Positions 48,756-53,348 of a DNA stretch of 53,348 nt are shown here, one piece after another. Source of the stretch: Dinochytrium kinnereticum. Its lineage: Eukaryota; Chytridiomycota; Chytridiomycetes; Chytridiales; Chytridiaceae. The first letter of the stretch is position 1; every line of letters begins with the position of its first letter. The position numbers and the translations under genes were made by a program. The notes under the pieces are model-generated. The model made no database searches and was not told the DNA's origin. It was given only the letters and a program-made list of their open reading frames with translations. The DNA lies in assembly GCA_027604005.1 (NCBI GenBank), contig JADGJT010000135.1, positions 1 through 53,348 of the forward strand, given 5' to 3'.

Positions 48756-51700
48756 TCATCTCCCAACCGCCCTCTTTCCACTATCCGCCGCCCCCTTACC
48801 AGTCCCCAAAGGCGAACAAGGCTTCTCCACTGTCCCCATCCCGGACCTTACAACCGCCGGCACACCCACAACAACACCCCCCTTCCTCCCCACAACCTTC
48901 TTCCCGGCACCCCCTCCGCCCGCAACACTCACAATAGAATTCGGCCCGGGACTCTTCCTCGCAACCCCCGACACCCCCACAATCCTCTTGGGCGGCTGCA
49001 GTCCATGCAAAAAAGGTCTTTGTCCAGCCCCCCCAGCACTCGCGGTAGACGCCACACTTGGAGCCCTCATGCTCATCACCGAAACGGCAGAGGACACCCC
49101 CCGTGAATTCTGCACGGAAGGCGGCAGAGACGATTTACGAGATTTAGGAGCCACACGTGGACTTCTCCCCTCCGTCTCTTTGGAGTGTCGGAATAATTGG
49201 GGGTCAGAGGCGCGCCGTGAAAAGGGCACAGCGGTGATCAGATCGTCATCCACAAACGCCGTGTTGGTTGATGATAATGATGCAGACGATGCGACAGCAC
49301 GTATGGTCCCAACAGCAGGTGGAGGAGGGGATAGTTTTCCGCCCGTCAAGGGTGCTGGTGCAACCTGTGCAGAAGTTTCATCACTTGAAGCGGTGGAGGG
49401 CGTGACGGCTGCATCCCTCCCAACGTCCTCCGACGTATCCGATTTTGCAAAACATCCTCGAACGCTGCTCAAACTTCCCGCACTTCCACATTCCAATGAG
49501 GGTCTCGGACCTTGATCGTCTACCACAACCACTTTGGGGACAGTGGAGTCTGTCTTCGGGTCGCGTTTGCCTCGGTAGCTTCTTCCTATCCCGACACCGA
49601 TGACGCCCCCAGAACTGACCGTAACGCCAGGGCGAGATCTTTGTCTCGCTGAACCAACTTCGTTCATCGACGCAACCGCCGTAGGCGAGGTAGCTGGATC
49701 ATTCAACTCAGCCTGAGGGGGGTCCTGCGCAGTCTTACCATCCGCTCCAACACCCTTCACAACCTCCACACCACTCGGGACCGTCCCATCACCAGCCACA
49801 ACCTCAACAACAAACCCACCCTTCCTCTCCTCACCCTCCTTCTTCTCACTTTCTCTGACGCCAACGTCCCGATACGAAACCGACTTGGACCTCCACCCCC
49901 TCGTCGCACCGCCATTCTCCCCAGTCTTCTTTCCAAAAAATCCTACTGCCTTCTTACCACCAGCCACGTCCCCCTCCTTCCTCACAGCATCCGTTTCACC
50001 AGTATCTTTGGTGGTCGACGTCTTGCTCCAACTCCATCTCCTGAACAGCCCGGGTCGTTTCTTCGCGGGGGTGGACATCGTGGGTGAAGCGGCGGAAAGG
50101 TCCATTGTCAAAGCCTCTCCCTTCACCTTTTGTGAGGCATGGTCGTCCAGAGTGATATGACTTTCAACTCGCCCCTCCTCAACAAACGCCTCCCCCTCCT
50201 TTTCACCAACACCACCACTACCCACAGCCTCCGCAGCGACAGCAGGAACGTGCGCCTCCATCATCGTCGTCGCGGTCACAGAACCCTCAGCTGCTTGCGG
50301 GGCAGGAGGGCTGGCCAAGAGGCTGGGAACCCCAGTGTCACCATCACCAGAACTTGTCACAACCACCATCTTCCCATCCCTCGTCTTGCGTCCCGCCGAC
50401 CACCTCGACCCAACCTTCACCTCACCCTCACCCTTCTCGCTCGTCTTGGCACCCCCCCATCGCTTGGCAGTACCAGGCGACGCTTCTCCCGCGTTTCGTC
50501 CCCGGATCCAAGATATCCCGGATGCGATGGGTGAGGCTTGACGGACGAGTGGGGCTGTTGTGCGAGGGGGTGAGGAATCGGTGAGGGGGGTGGTGATGCT
50601 GGTGGTGGTGGGGGTGGTGGTGGTGGTGATGGCTGCCGTTGGGGTCGTCGGAGACTCCACAACAGATGTTTCAGACATTGTCCCATCCACAGGTGCGACT
50701 GGGATTGAATCAGACCGTGTCAAAGAATCACCGACCGCCGCTTGGTGGTCGATCGGGGGCTCTAAGACAGGGGTCATGGACGGAGCATTGGTGACGTTAA
50801 CAGCCTCCGGCAACGCAGACTCCGACCTCACAACCTCCATCTTAACCTCACAAGCCCTCAACTCACCCCCACCCCACTCCACCCCCTCCTCCCTAGCCCC
50901 TCTCGGCAAAGTCCACCTTCCTCTCGCCGGCGACCCCCCACAACTCCTAGGCGGAGTAGCAGCGCCAAGGTAGCCCAACAGCATCTCAGGTGTGAAAGGT
51001 GTCAAAGGATCCAAAGGGTCAATCAATCTCAACGGAACCGGTTGGTAAATGGACACATGGCGAGATGGAGAATCGACAGAGCTCGATCGGGTTGGGATGG
51101 TCAGGCTCGGAAGGAGAAAGTTGGAGGATTGGGTGGAGGTGGAGGGAAAACGAGAGCGAGGTGGGCTCTGGGTTGGTGTTTGGGTAGTGGTGAATGGTTT
51201 AGCCTTGGAGAGGGGTGGGAAGATGGGGGAAGCCCTTGCTTTGTTATCGTTGTCGTGAGCTTCCTCTTTGTTATCGTTTTCGTGAGAGCTGGTGCCATCA
51301 TTCGACGCGATGGACGATAGCGCGCGTTTCCACATCTCAACTAAAGGTGTCGGAACAGACTCTGATAACCCGTTGCCGAGACTCTGACTCGCGCGGGGGG
51401 AGGAGTACACGCCAGATCCGGCCTCGCCAGTCGTTTCAGAGACCCCTACACCAGAACGACACTCACCATTCTCCTCGCCGGAAGCAAACTCCATCACCGC
51501 CTCACCCGACTCCACCACAGGCGTCGACGGTGCAATCACCCAAGGCTCTGCACCAACCTCGCTCTGTAAATCCTCCTCCTCAGGTGTAGGCTTGACCGCC
51601 ATCCTTGCCGCGAGACCAGGATCGCTTGGCACAACCCTCGCCCTCACAATGGACGAAATAAGCGACCGACGTCTCTCGGCCTTCTTCTCCTCTTCATCCA

Positions 51701-52415
51701 CGGAAGGTCGAGGCCGGGCGGTCATCTCTGATACCGCGTCAGACACATCCGTCGACTTGGACGGCACGTCTTCAACTGGAGGTGTGAGAGGAAACTTTCG
51801 GTGATGAGGTGAAGGCTCTACTGGAAGGTCTTGGCTCTTCTTCATGAGAAGAAGTGAGGGTGGGATGGGTGGAACGGGTTCAAGCGGAACCAAAAGCAGA
51901 GCCTCACGAGACTCATTCACCCCCGGCATGGATCTTGACCTCCCACCTTCCCCAACCCCTGCCTCGGTCTCATCCGGTCGAGCAGCCGACTCCGAGTACC
52001 TCAGCCTCGCCAAAGTTGCTGGCAAATCATTCGGCAATCCATGCGATAACAAGCTGACCGTCTCAACGTTCCTCCAAAGACTGCTGGGGGTGCGTAAAAT
52101 GGTTGGAGCAAACGAGGCCAACGAAGGCGACCTATCTGTCTTGACTGACGCCGATGATGACGATGAGGGTGGGAAGGAGTTGGGGTTTGGAGGTGGAGAG
52201 AGGGTTGGTGACGCGGGTGGGGTCGTGTTGGGTTTTTTGCGGTGCGTTTTTTTGAGTTTGGTGGTCGTCATCAACTTTGCTAGGAGGCTGTTACCGTCTT
52301 TTGAGGGTCGCTTTGTTGAGGGTTTTTTCGTTTGGGTTGCTGGAGATGTTTTCTCTGCGACCGCTTTTCGACGGTCGGACGGTTTGCGGCCGAGGTTCAA
52401 CATGCCGAGGTCCAT
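48756..52415 (-). CDS. Large intrinsically disordered protein of unknown function
   Basis: A single open frame of 1,219 residues from the first ATG at 52415. The frame is open for 49 more codons upstream without an ATG, so an upstream exon is possible; a CACACACAG acceptor-like site lies near 52455. The composition is dominated by Ser, Pro, Thr, Gly, Val and Ala with scattered charged patches. The N-terminus is basic (LGRKPSDRRKAVAEK, LKKTHRKKPNTTPP). There is an isolated RPGLFRRWSWSKTS tryptophan motif in the C-terminal half and a conserved-looking end HGLQPPKRIVGVSGVARKSP. Predicted threonine/serine repeats such as TTTTTPTTTSI occur near the middle. No membrane segment, signal peptide or catalytic motif was seen. 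The frame is too long to be chance, but no family was recognised. Confidence 0.75.
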   Translation of the reverse strand: MDLGMLNLGRKPSDRRKAVAEKTSPATQTKKPSTKRPSKDGNSLLAKLMTTTKLKKTHRKKPNTTPPASPTLSPPPNPNSFPPSSSSSASVKTDRSPSLASFAPTILRTPSSLWRNVETVSLLSHGLPNDLPATLARLRYSESAARPDETEAGVGEGGRSRSMPGVNESREALLLVPLEPVPPIPPSLLLMKKSQDLPVEPSPHHRKFPLTPPVEDVPSKSTDVSDAVSEMTARPRPSVDEEEKKAERRRSLISSIVRARVVPSDPGLAARMAVKPTPEEEDLQSEVGAEPWVIAPSTPVVESGEAVMEFASGEENGECRSGVGVSETTGEAGSGVYSSPRASQSLGNGLSESVPTPLVEMWKRALSSIASNDGTSSHENDNKEEAHDNDNKARASPIFPPLSKAKPFTTTQTPTQSPPRSRFPSTSTQSSNFLLPSLTIPTRSSSVDSPSRHVSIYQPVPLRLIDPLDPLTPFTPEMLLGYLGAATPPRSCGGSPARGRWTLPRGAREEGVEWGGGELRACEVKMEVVRSESALPEAVNVTNAPSMTPVLEPPIDHQAAVGDSLTRSDSIPVAPVDGTMSETSVVESPTTPTAAITTTTTPTTTSITTPLTDSSPPRTTAPLVRQASPIASGISWIRGRNAGEASPGTAKRWGGAKTSEKGEGEVKVGSRWSAGRKTRDGKMVVVTSSGDGDTGVPSLLASPPAPQAAEGSVTATTMMEAHVPAVAAEAVGSGGVGEKEGEAFVEEGRVESHITLDDHASQKVKGEALTMDLSAASPTMSTPAKKRPGLFRRWSWSKTSTTKDTGETDAVRKEGDVAGGKKAVGFFGKKTGENGGATRGWRSKSVSYRDVGVRESEKKEGEERKGGFVVEVVAGDGTVPSGVEVVKGVGADGKTAQDPPQAELNDPATSPTAVASMNEVGSARQRSRPGVTVSSGGVIGVGIGRSYRGKRDPKTDSTVPKVVVVDDQGPRPSLECGSAGSLSSVRGCFAKSDTSEDVGRDAAVTPSTASSDETSAQVAPAPLTGGKLSPPPPAVGTIRAVASSASLSSTNTAFVDDDLITAVPFSRRASDPQLFRHSKETEGRSPRVAPKSRKSSLPPSVQNSRGVSSAVSVMSMRAPSVASTASAGGAGQRPFLHGLQPPKRIVGVSGVARKSPGPNSIVSVAGGGGAGKKVVGRKGGVVVGVPAVVRSGMGTVEKPCSPLGTGKGAADSGKRAVGR

Positions 52416-53348
52416 TTCCCTACTTTTCTTCTCCCAGTCCTGCACTTTCCCGTCTGTGTGTGGTTTGGAATGGTCAGTTACAACAAAGAAAGAAGCAAAG
52501 ACTTTTCTCCTCCCGCTCGTTATTGGAGTGAGTTGAAAAGAAGAAAAGAGAGGGACACCCAAGCGCGACGCCGTGGGGTCATTGTGGGGGGGGCATCATC
52601 AACATACCACCAAAACCAACTCCAGAAAGATAGCAATCCCGTCCGCCCTGATTCTTAGGACACCAACGACAGACTCAAATAGAGTTTTATCACCCGAACG
52701 TAGTCTCAAGAGAAGTGAGCGCAGATCCTCGCTATGATGCTTCTCGACTTGCTTTTTTTTTTTTAACTTTTTTTTCCCCCCTCCTTGGCTTCTTCAATGG
52801 TCCAATTTCCGAGCGATACCTTGGGCCTTCACAACCAACCCCCCCTGGCGTCTCTCACCAGCCCGCCAAAAAATTATAAGGATAATAATAAAATCAAAAC
52901 AAATGAAAACAACCACAAACAAGTTACTCTTGGAGGGCAACCCTGATGACTCTCTGCCTGACGTGACGGATTGACTACCCAACCTATCAGAGGAATAATG
53001 GTTGTCTCTGCTTTTTTGACGGCCGTTCTTGCGATGCTGGGTGATGGAGGGTGGTCGTTTGTCCGGACGGTCAGATGTTTTTGTTTTGACAGGAGGGACG
53101 CACAAGATTTTGCTGGTGCTTCTTTCTTTTGCATGCAGGTGCTGGTCCTGCTTGTTTTGTTGGTGGGTGGTGTTTGGTTCAATCAGTTGAACTCTGGTTG
53201 GGAAGAGATAAGGGAAGCTGAGATTGAAAATTGGGTTGAAGCAGGGATAATGCATTGATTGATTTATGATTGATGGATGGATGGATGGATGGATGGATGG
53301 ATGGATGGATGGATGGATGGATGGATGGATGGATGGATGGATGGATGG
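52416..53348. other. Right flank without a supported gene
   Basis: Upstream flank of the disordered-protein gene. Competing short frames exist on both strands, of about 150 codons on minus and 95 on plus at 52794-53258; neither has a recognisable motif. T-runs at 52751-52779 and the terminal tetranucleotide repeat are the only structured elements. Confidence 0.45.
53272..53348. repeat. (ATGG)n tetranucleotide repeat at the window end
   Basis: About 19 perfect ATGG units run to the last base. The repeat is cut by the window edge, so its full length is unknown. Confidence 0.95.

Noticed and set aside
52794..53258. Competing 153-codon minus and 95-codon plus frames as genes
   Set aside because: No motif, overlapping each other, and atypical composition with simple-sequence runs; better explained as non-coding flank.

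Overview
This is a nuclear window from a fungus that makes a flagellum, most likely a chytrid or other zoosporic fungus. Three things point there. The proteins are fungal: a type I fatty acid synthase with fungal domain order and a yeast-type DAHP synthase. An axonemal central-apparatus protein (SPAG17/PF6) is present, and non-flagellated fungi have lost it. Genes are compact and rich in short introns, mostly 33-60 nt with GT-AG ends. Exon structures were worked out by hand from reading frames, splice sites and family alignments held in memory. For NOT1, RPC40, SLC1, SGF73, GLRX3, DAHP synthase, SEM1, TRF4, the PH-domain gene, the SET gene and FAS the spliced length is an exact multiple of three.

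Layout, left to right. 1-1.58 kb: no firm gene; it may hold 3' exons of APC1. 1.58-6.15 kb (-): APC1, the large anaphase-promoting complex scaffold. 6.2-7.64 kb (+): RPC40, the AC40 subunit of RNA polymerases I and III. 7.69-8.56 kb (-): SGF73, the SAGA deubiquitinase anchor. 8.9-15.57 kb (-): NOT1, the CCR4-NOT scaffold, in 22 exons. 15.6-16.83 kb (+): SLC1-type acyltransferase. 16.93-20.96 kb (+): SPAG17/PF6. 21.1-21.7 kb (-): small SET-domain protein. 21.77-23.14 kb (-): GLRX3-type glutaredoxin. 23.19-24.8 kb (-): DAHP synthase. 25.06-27.67 kb (-): TRF4-like poly(A) polymerase. 27.76-28.28 kb (+): SEM1/DSS1. 28.28-29.83 kb: non-coding or decayed sequence with a tRNA-like segment and faint retroelement-like frames. 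29.83-32.55 kb (+): PH-domain protein with glutamine/serine-rich tails. 33.9-47.26 kb (-): the largest gene, a fatty acid synthase whose beta and alpha chains are joined in one 3,940-residue reading frame. 48.76-52.4 kb (-): a 1,219-residue disordered protein of unknown function. The window ends inside a tetranucleotide repeat.

The genes are mostly unrelated housekeeping functions: cell cycle, transcription, mRNA turnover and RNA surveillance, proteasome, iron-sulfur/redox, aromatic amino acids and lipids. FAS and SLC1 are both in lipid synthesis but 17 kb apart, and nothing looks like a biosynthetic cluster. Three head-to-head pairs (APC1/RPC40, NOT1/SLC1, TRF4/SEM1) have only 37-85 bp between start codons. 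The clearest unusual item is the fused FAS. No mobile element, CRISPR array, prophage or defence system was recognised with confidence.
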